38,573 bases of DNA from JABDGC01 sp964466595 (GTDB taxonomy: Bacteria > Pseudomonadota > Gammaproteobacteria > DSM-16500), in the NCBI GenBank assembly GCA_964466595.1, contig CAYXNR010000018.1, positions 1 to 38,573 on the forward strand. The letters run 5' to 3'. This document shows positions 8,613-16,951 of the stretch, piece by piece; position 1 is the first letter of the stretch; each line of letters opens with the position of its first letter. Made by a program: the position numbers and the translations under genes. The notes below the pieces were generated by a model. It was not told the DNA's origin. It saw only the letters and a list, made by a program, of their open reading frames with translations, and did not search any database.

Positions 8613-11505
8613 CGGACTCTCCTACCGTAAATGAAAAAGTGGCACCCGCTCCCGGTTTTGTTGCAACCCAAATATGTCCATTATGTTTTTTGATGATGCG
8701 CGAAACAATGGCAAGACCAATGCCCGTTCCCTCAAATTCAGAATTAGAGTGAAATCGTTGAAAGGGAGTAAAAATGCGGTCTGCCCTTTTCATATCAAAA
8801 CCAGCGCCATTATCTGTAATAAAATAAATGCTTTGATTTTTTTCTTTACTCACTATTCTGCCTACCTTGATATGAGCATCTTTTATTTTAGAGGTGAATT
8901 TCCAAGCATTACTGAGTAAATTTTGTAATAAAATTTCAAATAAATGCGGATCAATATCAGCAAAAATATTTTCTTCTACCGTCAATCTAACCTTTCTTGG
9001 AGAATCTTTAACAGCTAATTCACCCAAGATATTTTTTGCTAAAGCACTGACATTCACTTTTGTACGCTTGATGCTGGTTTGCGTAATACGAGAAAGATTA
9101 ATCAAATCATCGATCAGTCCGCCCATGCGCACCGTTGCTGATCGAATACGTTTAAAATAATGCTGCGCCTCAGTTGGAAGCGACTCGCTATAATCTTGTA
9201 AAATGACCTTACTGAAACCATCTATGGCACGCAGAGGAGCGCGCAAATCGTGTGAAACCGAGTAACTAAATGCTTCTAATTCTTTGTTGAGGCTAACGAG
9301 CTCACGCGACCATTGTTTTCTGAGTCTTGAGATGTTTAAATGTGTTTTGACTCTTGTCTTTAATTCACGAGCCGAGAAAGGCTTAATGAGATAATCATCC
9401 GCTCCCATTTCGATACCATCAAGAGAAGCTTCTTCTCCCGCTCGCGCAGATAAAAAGATAAATGGAATTTCACGTGTTCTTTTATCTATTCTAACTTTTT
9501 GTAATAACTCGACACCGTTCATGACTGGCATCATGATATCGCTTAAGATAAGATCAGGAGGAAAGGCGAGTGCGGATTTCAAAGCGATTTCGCCATTGCA
9601 AGCAGAACGAACTTTCCAGAATTTCGACAAAATATTTTCTAAATAATTAAGCATATCTGCATTGTCATCAACAATCAGCAATTCTGCAGAAAAATCTACT
9701 TCCTTAGCATTTTGTGTATCGGGTGAATTACTTTTCTGTGTAGGCTCAGAATGGCTCTGCCCTTGCGATAGTTCTTGTATATATTTTTCTACCTTATCAT
9801 TTTTATAATCGAATTGCTTATTATCAATGAGGCAGTCGACGGGCAAATGCGCCTTTCCTTTTGGCAGCGAAACGATAAATTGGGTTCCTTGATTTTCAAC
9901 ACTGGAAAAACGAATTTCCCCACCCTGTTTATTAATTAATTCTTGAACCAGTGACAAACCAATCCCGCTACCTTCAAAACTTCGTCCTCTTGTTTGATGA
10001 ATACGGTGAAAGCGCTTAAAAATATTAGCCTGCTCCGCCTCCGGAATGCCACAACCCGTATCTTGGATTAGCAATTCGACATGATCTGAAAATGATTCTA
10101 AGCGAACTGAAATGTCTCCTCGCAAAGTAAATTTAAAAGCATTGGACAATAAATTCAGTACAATCATTTCCCATTTCGATGGATCAACATAAATGAATTC
10201 TGATTCATTGGGACAATTCACCTCAAATCGAAGCCCTGCTCGTTCTATTAATGAACGAAATGAACTAGCGATATGCATGGTCAGCTCCGCTAAATTGACA
10301 GGGGCAAAGCGCAGTGCTCCCGCATTGGATTCCAAACGCGCAAAATCAAGCAGATTATTAACTAGGCGCAATAGACGTAAGGCATTGCGGTTTACCGTTT
10401 CCAGTTCTTCCCCTTCCAAAAGAGGTGCGGTGCCGGTCATCGCATCTTGAATAGGTCCCAGTATCAAAGTCAAAGGCGTACGAAATTCATGACTGATATT
10501 GTGAAAAAAAGCAGTTTTAACCCGGTCTAGTTCAGCTAACTCTTGTACTTTCTGTCTTTCCTGTTCGTAAATCAAGGCCACGGAAAAAGAGCGAGATAAT
10601 TGCTGTATGAGCAATTGTATAAAATCAGCATAGGGCTTATTGAAGACCAATCGAGAACTTAAACCACTTATAAAAATACCAATCACCTCACCACCTGGTA
10701 CCATAATTGGTAAAACAACCGCTGTTTTTACATTTTCATCCCAGGGTTTACCCAAAAAGGCAGCAGCAAAGCGCTCTTCAATATCATGCAAAAGCACGAT
10801 ACTTTTATTATGAATAGCCTGCTTCATACACCAGGGATCATTTTCTTCAAAAACAATAGAGGCTAAATAAGCAGGATGTGCCGTCGCCAAGCCCACTTGT
10901 CCACCGAGCTTTGCTATTTTGCCACTGCTATCGAGTAAATAAATGAGGGCAAAGGGAAGATCCGTAGCATAGGGAGTGAGCGTAGAAATAATAATTTTGC
11001 AGACTTCTTCTAAACTATGAATGGTAGGCTGATCTCCTAAGGCCCGCAAAAGAGCTAGGCGACGATAACTCAGAATCTGTTGCGTTACTTCTGAAACCGT
11101 TTGAAAAATGCCGGCTACTCTGCCCGTCTCATCCACAATAGGTGTAAAAGAAAAAGTAAAATAGGCTTCTTCAACATAACCATTTCGCTCTAGCGGAAAA
11201 AGAGAATTTTCAACCCAGACTGCATCTTTGTTTTGACAGACCTCTTCCATCATGAGTTTGATACGCGGCCAGACCTCGGCCCAACAGGCAGCTGCACTTT
11301 GCCCCAAGGCTAGAGGATGTCTTGGACCAAGAATAAGCCGATAACCATCATTATATATTTGTATTCTGTCATCCCCCCAAAAAATCACGGAAGGAAATTT
11401 TGAACGGAGGCATAATTGAACACTAGTTTTGAGCGTTTGCGGCCATTCTGCGATTGGTCCAAGCGGGGTGGTAGACCAATCTTTTTTTTCTACCAGCTGA
11501 AGCAT
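8602..11505 (-). CDS. PAS-GAF hybrid histidine kinase with two kinase cores
   Basis: 967 residues, no membrane segments. Order: a PAS-like domain (about 5-145; DWSTTPLGP, IYNDGYRLILG), GAF (about 160-315), HisKA with His339 in HNISHEFRTPL, HATPase (SNAFKFT, DTGCGI, GSGIGLSLV, to about 548), receiver with Asp656 in LILSDIMMPVMNG, then a second HisKA with His752 in SVSHDLRAPLRAIDGFS and a second HATPase (SNAWKFTS, GTGIGLAIV). The second core resembles phytochrome-type kinases. It is the first gene of the operon, with AGGAG before its ATG. A cytosolic signal, perhaps a small molecule at GAF or PAS, is likely; the ligand is unknown. Confidence 0.93.
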   Translation of the reverse strand: MLQLVEKKDWSTTPLGPIAEWPQTLKTSVQLCLRSKFPSVIFWGDDRIQIYNDGYRLILGPRHPLALGQSAAACWAEVWPRIKLMMEEVCQNKDAVWVENSLFPLERNGYVEEAYFTFSFTPIVDETGRVAGIFQTVSEVTQQILSYRRLALLRALGDQPTIHSLEEVCKIIISTLTPYATDLPFALIYLLDSSGKIAKLGGQVGLATAHPAYLASIVFEENDPWCMKQAIHNKSIVLLHDIEERFAAAFLGKPWDENVKTAVVLPIMVPGGEVIGIFISGLSSRLVFNKPYADFIQLLIQQLSRSFSVALIYEQERQKVQELAELDRVKTAFFHNISHEFRTPLTLILGPIQDAMTGTAPLLEGEELETVNRNALRLLRLVNNLLDFARLESNAGALRFAPVNLAELTMHIASSFRSLIERAGLRFEVNCPNESEFIYVDPSKWEMIVLNLLSNAFKFTLRGDISVRLESFSDHVELLIQDTGCGIPEAEQANIFKRFHRIHQTRGRSFEGSGIGLSLVQELINKQGGEIRFSSVENQGTQFIVSLPKGKAHLPVDCLIDNKQFDYKNDKVEKYIQELSQGQSHSEPTQKSNSPDTQNAKEVDFSAELLIVDDNADMLNYLENILSKFWKVRSACNGEIALKSALAFPPDLILSDIMMPVMNGVELLQKVRIDKRTREIPFIFLSARAGEEASLDGIEMGADDYLIKPFSARELKTRVKTHLNISRLRKQWSRELVSLNKELEAFSYSVSHDLRAPLRAIDGFSKVILQDYSESLPTEAQHYFKRIRSATVRMGGLIDDLINLSRITQTSIKRTKVNVSALAKNILGELAVKDSPRKVRLTVEENIFADIDPHLFEILLQNLLSNAWKFTSKIKDAHIKVGRIVSKEKNQSIYFITDNGAGFDMKRADRIFTPFQRFHSNSEFEGTGIGLAIVSRIIKKHNGHIWVATKPGAGATFSFTVGESDAK

Positions 11506-11801
11506 AGAAGCTCCTGAGAAACTTGTAATGCCATTTCATTTCTCCCTATATTTTCAATTTATTTTTCAAATAAAAAAAAATGTTCTGATTAAAAAAATTT
11601 TTTGAAAAAATAAGCTGGAAGATTCTAGACTTTAAGCTATAATCGCTTGAGAATTTAAATGTGTTTAACATAATCGTTCCTTGTTTACATTTTTCACACA
11701 TCTTGATTAATTGATCTAAATATATTTCGTGCAAACCTGTACCTAAATTATTTTAAATCAGTTTTCTTAAGGAAATATGAAGAAAGTTAAGGGACGCTGC
11801 G

Positions 11802-12470
11802 ATGAAATTAAATGATGATCTTGTCAATCTATCCTTCAAACAAAAAAAATTCTGGCTGCTTAAAAAAATAAATCGTTTATCTATACTGGAATTGTTATTA
11901 CCTCTTATCACGCATGAATTGAATAATGCACTTGGTTTGATGATGCTTGAATTAGAATCATCTTCTATGAATGCCATTTTGCAAAAAAAAATGGATCGCA
12001 TTGCAGAATTAAGTTTTGCACTCCAACGTTATGCCATGCTTGAAAATAAACCTGGGAGCTTCCCACTTCATGATTGCTTAGAAGAAGCTCTTCAAATCAG
12101 CTCTCCTGCTCTAAAAAATAAAATTCTAATCAACCAAAAACGCTTAGGTCAACAGCTCCTCGTTGCTCATCATTTTTTTCAGTTAAAACAAGCCCTGATT
12201 AATATTTTTTTATATATCGCTGAACAGCATAAAAACACCCCGACTCTGCAGACTTTAAAAATAAGCACGAAACAAGATCAAACTCGTCTCAAACTTATTT
12301 TTCACATTCCAGGGGAAAAGCCAGGAAAACTATCTTCCAGTCTAGAACTGAGTCAAAAATTAATTGAAGAATATGAGGGAAAGATGATTATTGAAGCTTT
12401 TCCTAAAGCGAAATTAAAATTTAAAATGATTATTAGCCTGCCTAGAAATACTCCCTTGTCCCGGGTTTAG
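11802..12470 (+). CDS. Degenerate histidine-kinase-like protein
   Basis: 222 residues, divergent from the phosphorelay operon. A HisKA-like helix keeps the phosphoacceptor context: LLLPLITHELNNALGLMML, with His38. The following region should be the ATPase, but the N box is eroded (QALINIFLYIAEQ), no DxGxG is visible, and only the end (EKPGKLSSSLELSQKLIEEY, then MIISLP) recalls the G box and final strands. It may be a phosphotransfer or dimerisation partner rather than an ATP-using kinase, as in ChpT-like proteins. AAGGGA precedes the ATG. The AT-rich 296-bp gap upstream (11506-11801) has a TATAAT at 11638-11643 but no convincing -35. Confidence 0.6.
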   Translation: MKLNDDLVNLSFKQKKFWLLKKINRLSILELLLPLITHELNNALGLMMLELESSSMNAILQKKMDRIAELSFALQRYAMLENKPGSFPLHDCLEEALQISSPALKNKILINQKRLGQQLLVAHHFFQLKQALINIFLYIAEQHKNTPTLQTLKISTKQDQTRLKLIFHIPGEKPGKLSSSLELSQKLIEEYEGKMIIEAFPKAKLKFKMIISLPRNTPLSRV

Positions 12471-12613
12471 GCAGGTATTCTGCAGACTTTTCCACCCTCA
12501 GTTCTGAAATATTACAGAAACATTTCATTAGATCTCAGAAAAAACCCATTAAACAGAAACCTTTAATCTGATCCTGTTAATTATCATTAATCACTTATTA
12601 CAGGAGAACTTTT

Positions 12614-13174
12614 ATGACAGCTACTACACAAGACAGCGGCACAACAACTCAAGAAAATGAACTGGTACAAGCTTTAGCAAAGGCAGAACATGAATTTAGA
12701 GAACAGGTTGATCATTTATATAAGATTACCACCATTGCTCTGACAACTGGGACTGCAATAACGGTTTTCTTTTTTCCGCCTGCTGCCTTTGTCGGTGCCG
12801 GCCTGGATCTGATCTTAGCCTTAATCCATCACTATGACAAAAAGCATGGTTATAAGTTAAGTCATGGTTTGGTGAACTTTGCTAACAAAATAAGGCAAGG
12901 CAAAGCTGCAGAGCTTTCTGGCGATGAAATCAGTATTTCAGTTAGCCCTCACTCTTCTGACAGACCTGCCTCAAGCAAAACTCTGGCTTTCACTCAGCCG
13001 GCTTCAAGCAAAACTCTTACTCTCGTTCAGCCGGAACCTCTAAAAATGAAAAAGAAGGTGCTGGGTTTACATAAGCATTCCTTTTTTTCACACAAGAAGA
13101 AGCTTAAAGCCCCCCTCGCAGCTCTACCCGCTGACAATTTAACAGAAAGCGCTCAGCTTAAAGCTGTCAGATAA
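12614..13174 (+). CDS. Unknown protein with one hydrophobic hairpin
   Basis: 186 residues, not recognised. The start is supported by AGGAGA seven bases before the ATG. Residues about 38-70 are hydrophobic with a proline break (VFFFPPAAFVGAGLDLILAL) and could form a membrane hairpin. The polar tail contains two near-copies of an eight-residue unit (PASSKTLA, PASSKTLT) and is rich in Lys, Pro and Ser. The gene stands alone, with gaps of 143 and 160 bp to its neighbours. A small membrane or effector-like protein is possible, but nothing in the sequence decides. Confidence 0.55.
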   Translation: MTATTQDSGTTTQENELVQALAKAEHEFREQVDHLYKITTIALTTGTAITVFFFPPAAFVGAGLDLILALIHHYDKKHGYKLSHGLVNFANKIRQGKAAELSGDEISISVSPHSSDRPASSKTLAFTQPASSKTLTLVQPEPLKMKKKVLGLHKHSFFSHKKKLKAPLAALPADNLTESAQLKAVR

Positions 13175-13211
13175 GCCCTCGATCCACGCTCAAAAATTTT
13201 AAAAAGTGAAC

Positions 13212-13231
13212 CTCTCCCGGACTCGGGAGAG
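13212..13231. repeat. GC-rich hairpin, CTCTCCCG / CGGGAGAG
   Basis: A perfect 8-bp stem with a GACT loop in an otherwise AT-rich gap. No T-run follows directly on either strand, so it is not a clear intrinsic terminator. It may be a short palindromic repeat of the CTCTCCC...GGGAGAG kind common in proteobacterial gaps. Confidence 0.45.
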
Positions 13232-13334
13232 CAGAGGGTAAGCGTGTTAAAGAGACCAGAAAGCTATTGCATTTATTAGCTATTAATCCCATAATCACCA
13301 AGACTTGAGCCCTTCATTTGTTAAATGGATTCCC

Positions 13335-13928
13335 ATGCCATCTTTTGATCTCTTATTTGCTTGTCTACTTGCCTATTTGCTTGGCTCGCTCTCTACAGCC
13401 GTGATCGTTTGTAAATTAATGGGCTTAGACGATCCCCGTCGTCATGGTTCCAATAATCCCGGCGCGACCAATGTACTCCGTATCGGCAGTAAAAAAGCCG
13501 CCTTATTCACCTTAATCGGGGATGTTTTAAAAGGTATGCTACCGGTTCTTGCTGCAAAATATTATGGATGGAACAATTTAGCTTTAACGCTAGTCGGTTG
13601 CAGCGTTTTTTTGGGTCATTTATATCCACTTTTTTTCCGCTTTCAGGGAGGTAAAGGCGTCGCCACCCTCTTTGGCCTCACGCTCGCGCTTTCTTGGCCT
13701 CTTGGTCTTGCCCTCATTCTCACCTGGCTAGGGCTTGCTTTCAGTTTTCGCTATTCTTCGCTTGCGGCTATTGGCATGTCTCTCTGCGCCCCCTTTTATT
13801 CTTGGTATTTTATCGATCTTCATTCAGCTGGCATCATTAGTTTGATGAGCCTCCTCCTCATTATTCGTCATCGAGGAAATATTTTGAAATTAACAAAAGG
13901 AAGAGAGAATAAAATCGGAAATAAATAA
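13335..13928 (+). CDS. plsY: Acyl-phosphate glycerol-3-phosphate acyltransferase
   Basis: PlsY moves an acyl group from acyl-phosphate to glycerol-3-phosphate, the first step of phospholipid synthesis, in the inner membrane. The protein (197 residues) is very hydrophobic. It carries the family motifs: LAYLLGSLSTA, then RRHGSNNPGATNVLR (the glycine and serine-rich loop), and FQGGKGVATLFG. The open frame begins at a TTG at 13305, but the ATG at 13335 gives the family's usual N-terminus directly before the first membrane helix. In many gammaproteobacteria plsY lies near tsaD, as it does here within 4 kb. Confidence 0.95.
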   Translation: MPSFDLLFACLLAYLLGSLSTAVIVCKLMGLDDPRRHGSNNPGATNVLRIGSKKAALFTLIGDVLKGMLPVLAAKYYGWNNLALTLVGCSVFLGHLYPLFFRFQGGKGVATLFGLTLALSWPLGLALILTWLGLAFSFRYSSLAAIGMSLCAPFYSWYFIDLHSAGIISLMSLLLIIRHRGNILKLTKGRENKIGNK

Positions 13929-14033
13929 TTCACAGGCCCAAATTGTTCTCTATCCCGAAGGCAAGAATTCTTGCATTTTCGAATAAAAAAATTCAGAATG
14001 CGGAGAGTTTAAAATTTGTTTGGGTGAAATCAT

Positions 14034-15143
14034 ATGACAAAAACAAAATTAAGCAATTTGTCTGCTAGTCTTAAAAAACAGATCGTGACTGAAACGCTTG
14101 ACCGCCATAAACGAACGAGTGGCACCTTAAGCGACTATGTACAGAAGAGTAAAAAACCCGTCACGGCCATGGCAGAAGCCACCTTAAGGCATTGTAATGG
14201 CGGCGCCACACTACAAGCAGCCTATTGGCTTAAAAATCATTTGGATAGCGGTGGCAAACTTGCAATTACCATAGCCGGTGCTTTAAGCTCCTTTCAAATC
14301 GGCGTCATGCTCTCTGAGCTCATTCGCCAGGATAAGGTCCATCTCATTTCCGCAACTGGTGCAAACCACGAAGAATCTTATTACCGCTATGTTGCCCATT
14401 CCTATTATGCCTATATTCCAAACTATGGTGAATTAAGCGGCGACCAAGAAGCAGAACTACGCGATGCCGGCTTACGACGAATCACCGACACCTTCTTGCC
14501 CGAAGAAGAAGGCGTGCGCATTATGGAACCTGAATTCCTTAAAATGTGGCAAAATGCTCAGCAAAAGGGTGAGCGCTATTTTCCCCATGAATATTTCCGA
14601 AAATTGTTTTCAGAAAACTTAATTCAGCCCGATCCAGAAGCCAATCCCGACGATTGCTGGACCTATGCCGCTTATAAAAAAGATATTCCCATTGTTGTTC
14701 CGGGTTTTGAAGATTCCACCATGGGCAATATTTTTGCGAGTTATACCTACGAAGGAAAATATCGTCAAAAGCCAAAGGTTCTCTTAGACCAAAATATTAT
14801 GAAAACCGGTCTCGAATATTTTACCTTTCTTTATGACTGGTACATGGAAGCTTCAAAAGCTCATCCGGTTGCCTTTCTACAACTCGGCGGCGGCATTTCT
14901 GGCGATTTTCCAATCTGTATTGTGCCCTCACTCAAACACGATTTGCATTTACCAAAAATCCGCGATTGGGCTGGCTTTATTGAAATTGGTTCTTCGCCGA
15001 TGTCCTATGGCTCTTATTCCGGTGCCGGCGGCAAAGAAAAAATCACCTGGGATAAGCTCTCTACGCAGAGTTATTATCAAATTATTCAGAGTGATGTCAC
15101 CGTGGTCTTTCCTTGGATAGCGGCTATTTTATTGGGATTATAA
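14034..15143 (+). CDS. Deoxyhypusine synthase family protein
   Basis: 369 residues, the length of deoxyhypusine synthase. Recognisable parts are IAGALSSFQIGVMLSEL, LISATGANHEE (NAD-binding loop), VPGFEDSTMGNIFASY, FLQLGGGISGDFP, GSYSGAGGKEKITWDKL and a final DVTVVFPW. The lysine in TWDKL aligns by eye with the catalytic lysine of the eukaryotic enzyme (WGKI context), which forms the imine intermediate. Bacteria have no eIF5A, so the product is more likely a polyamine such as homospermidine made from spermidine, or another aminobutyl transfer. GGTGA lies before the ATG. It is a single gene after plsY. Confidence 0.88.
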   Translation: MTKTKLSNLSASLKKQIVTETLDRHKRTSGTLSDYVQKSKKPVTAMAEATLRHCNGGATLQAAYWLKNHLDSGGKLAITIAGALSSFQIGVMLSELIRQDKVHLISATGANHEESYYRYVAHSYYAYIPNYGELSGDQEAELRDAGLRRITDTFLPEEEGVRIMEPEFLKMWQNAQQKGERYFPHEYFRKLFSENLIQPDPEANPDDCWTYAAYKKDIPIVVPGFEDSTMGNIFASYTYEGKYRQKPKVLLDQNIMKTGLEYFTFLYDWYMEASKAHPVAFLQLGGGISGDFPICIVPSLKHDLHLPKIRDWAGFIEIGSSPMSYGSYSGAGGKEKITWDKLSTQSYYQIIQSDVTVVFPWIAAILLGL

Positions 15144-15180
15144 ATAGCAATTGGATTTGGGGCTTTGGTCATAGACTTTG

Positions 15181-15372
15181 GTCATCCTGAGGCGCTGTCG
15201 TCCTGAACGAAGTGCGCTGTCATCCTGAACGAAGTGCGTTGTCGTCCTAACGAAGTGCGTTGTCATTCTGAACGAAGTGAAGAATCTCTGTCTTCAAGGC
15301 ACTGAGATCCTTCACTTCGTTCAGGATGACAGCGTCTCAGGATGACAGCGCCTCAGAATGACAGCGCCTCAG
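15181..15372. repeat. Cluster of short palindromic repeats
   Basis: The gap holds at least four head-to-tail copies of a ~22-bp unit (GTCATCCTGAACGAAGTGCG with variants) from 15181. They are followed by GAAGAATCTCTG, then by the inverse form (CACTTCGTTCAGGATGACAG at about 15313) and two more GGATGACAGCG/GAATGACAGCG pieces to 15372. The whole folds into a long imperfect hairpin. The motif TCATTCTGAACGAAGTGAAG is a dispersed repeat seen in various bacterial genomes. There is no gene between 15144 and 15433. Confidence 0.75.
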
Positions 15373-15433
15373 GCAGCAACTTACTAATTAGCTAATAATA
15401 CCTTAAGGTTTGCATGAGAAACTATGAAAAAGG

Positions 15434-16951
15434 ATGTTTTATCTAAATGGATTTCTACCTATGCACAACCGTAATACTTCCAAGAACGAAGCTTTTAAAA
15501 CGCTCGAAATTCCAGAGAGGGATTTTTTTCTATCAAGCAATCCCGAAGAAAAGCTAAATAAAGTCTATAAAGAAAAACTAAAGGAAAAGCATCCAGATAA
15601 AGGCGGAAATACAGCTGATGCACAAGAGCTAACAAATGCTCGTGACATTCTACGTAGCCTTTTACCTCGTTCGAAAGCAATAGAAGTGGAAAATTTAGCA
15701 CTTCAGTCAGCAGTCTTAAATTCTAATCCTGAAGCTTTAAGAAAATTGCTATACGAAGAAAGGGCTAATCCTCATATGGAGGTACAGTACGGAAGTGTTG
15801 GTAGAAATCTTATAGGCTGTCCGAAAAGCAAAGGGCCGCTTATTTTTATGGCCATTTTTAATTATTGCAATGAAAAAGAACCAAAAGAAAATAAAGAAAA
15901 CCAACTGGCCGTCATACGAATCCTGGCAGAAAAAACCGTCTTAACTAGCATTAATAATTTAGACGATACGCCCTTTGACATGGCTGTGAATTTTAATGAT
16001 CTCGATGTGTTTAACATCTTATTAGAGAGCACAGCTAGGCAAGAAATATTCAATAACAATAATAATTTTTGGTGCTCTCTCTTTATTTCCGCTTTAAGAA
16101 AAGCGCTTCTTAAGCATAATTATGAACTTGTTAATGCTTTATCGAACCATTCTTCTTTTAATCCCTCAGCTCAGGCAAATAACGAAGCAGGGATCCAAAC
16201 GAATCTCTTCATGTTGATTTGTGAGCTCGATTTTCTTTCGGCGGGGGTGAAGAGTGAGATTGAAGTAAGAGAAGAAAGGCTTGCCGCTTTTATTGATCAT
16301 TTTTTAATCGATAATAAAATTGATATCAATCTTGCAAATGCAGCAGGGGAAACCGCCTTTGATGTGGCTCTAAAGCGAGGCTCCCCCGCTGTTGCTAGCA
16401 CTTTAATAAACTATTTAATATCTAAACTTGAACCCACTAATAACGAGAGTGAAGTCTTAAGAAAGACTAGGCTAGAGCTTGTGGAGGCCGCCCAGGAAGA
16501 GGTGGCTGATCTTAAAAAAGAAGCAAGCCACGACCCAGCTTTATTTCCTGAGAAGCTAAAAAAACTCAATAAGCTTGTTCAGCTTACGCTAACAGCAGCA
16601 GAGGCGCCCTCACCAGAAACTATCTCCCCTTTAAAAACCGCCCTTGATGAATACCGAACCAAAAATGTTTTTAGCAAAAGGCTTTGCGGCGCCTTTTGTA
16701 CTTTCGTCGGCCTTCTGATCGGTATTTGCGGTCTACTTAGCGCACCTGCTAGCTTTGGAGCCAGCCTGAAATTTATTGTTCCAGCGAGTTCTTTAGCTGG
16801 TGTTGGGGTCACCTTATTTTATTCTAGTCGGGAACGACGGTTGGCAAGAAAATATGATCAATGGCTAGAGAAACTAGAAGAAAAACAGCCACAAACCCAA
16901 CAAGAACGAGGAATTCAGCCTAGCTTGATGCAAGAAATGAAATCACCCTAA
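15434..16951 (+). CDS. J-domain protein with ankyrin-like repeats and C-terminal membrane hairpin
   Basis: 505 residues. A J domain at the N-terminus (about 18-80) has NEAFKTLEI, then KEKHPDKGGNTADAQEL with the HPD triad needed to stimulate Hsp70 ATPase. Ankyrin-like segments follow (NPEALRKLLYEERANP; TPFDMAVNFNDLDVFNILLE; GETAFDVALKRGSPAVASTL). A charged helical stretch leads to two hydrophobic segments near the C-terminus (GAFCTFVGLLIGICGLLSAP; FIVPASSLAGVGVTLFY). The first ATG has a poor Shine-Dalgarno position; the ATG at 15461 is an alternative. J domain plus ankyrin plus membrane anchor suggests an effector acting on host chaperones, which is inference. Confidence 0.75.
   Translation: MFYLNGFLPMHNRNTSKNEAFKTLEIPERDFFLSSNPEEKLNKVYKEKLKEKHPDKGGNTADAQELTNARDILRSLLPRSKAIEVENLALQSAVLNSNPEALRKLLYEERANPHMEVQYGSVGRNLIGCPKSKGPLIFMAIFNYCNEKEPKENKENQLAVIRILAEKTVLTSINNLDDTPFDMAVNFNDLDVFNILLESTARQEIFNNNNNFWCSLFISALRKALLKHNYELVNALSNHSSFNPSAQANNEAGIQTNLFMLICELDFLSAGVKSEIEVREERLAAFIDHFLIDNKIDINLANAAGETAFDVALKRGSPAVASTLINYLISKLEPTNNESEVLRKTRLELVEAAQEEVADLKKEASHDPALFPEKLKKLNKLVQLTLTAAEAPSPETISPLKTALDEYRTKNVFSKRLCGAFCTFVGLLIGICGLLSAPASFGASLKFIVPASSLAGVGVTLFYSSRERRLARKYDQWLEKLEEKQPQTQQERGIQPSLMQEMKSP

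Noticed and set aside
11546..11734. A 62-residue open frame on the minus strand between the divergent kinase genes.
   Set aside because: Low-complexity Phe/Lys/Asn-rich reading of an AT-rich promoter region, with no ribosome site or recognisable motif.
15181..15372. Considered as a CRISPR array because of regular ~22-bp repeats.
   Set aside because: Units are directly adjacent with no unique spacers, some are inverted, and no cas genes are present.
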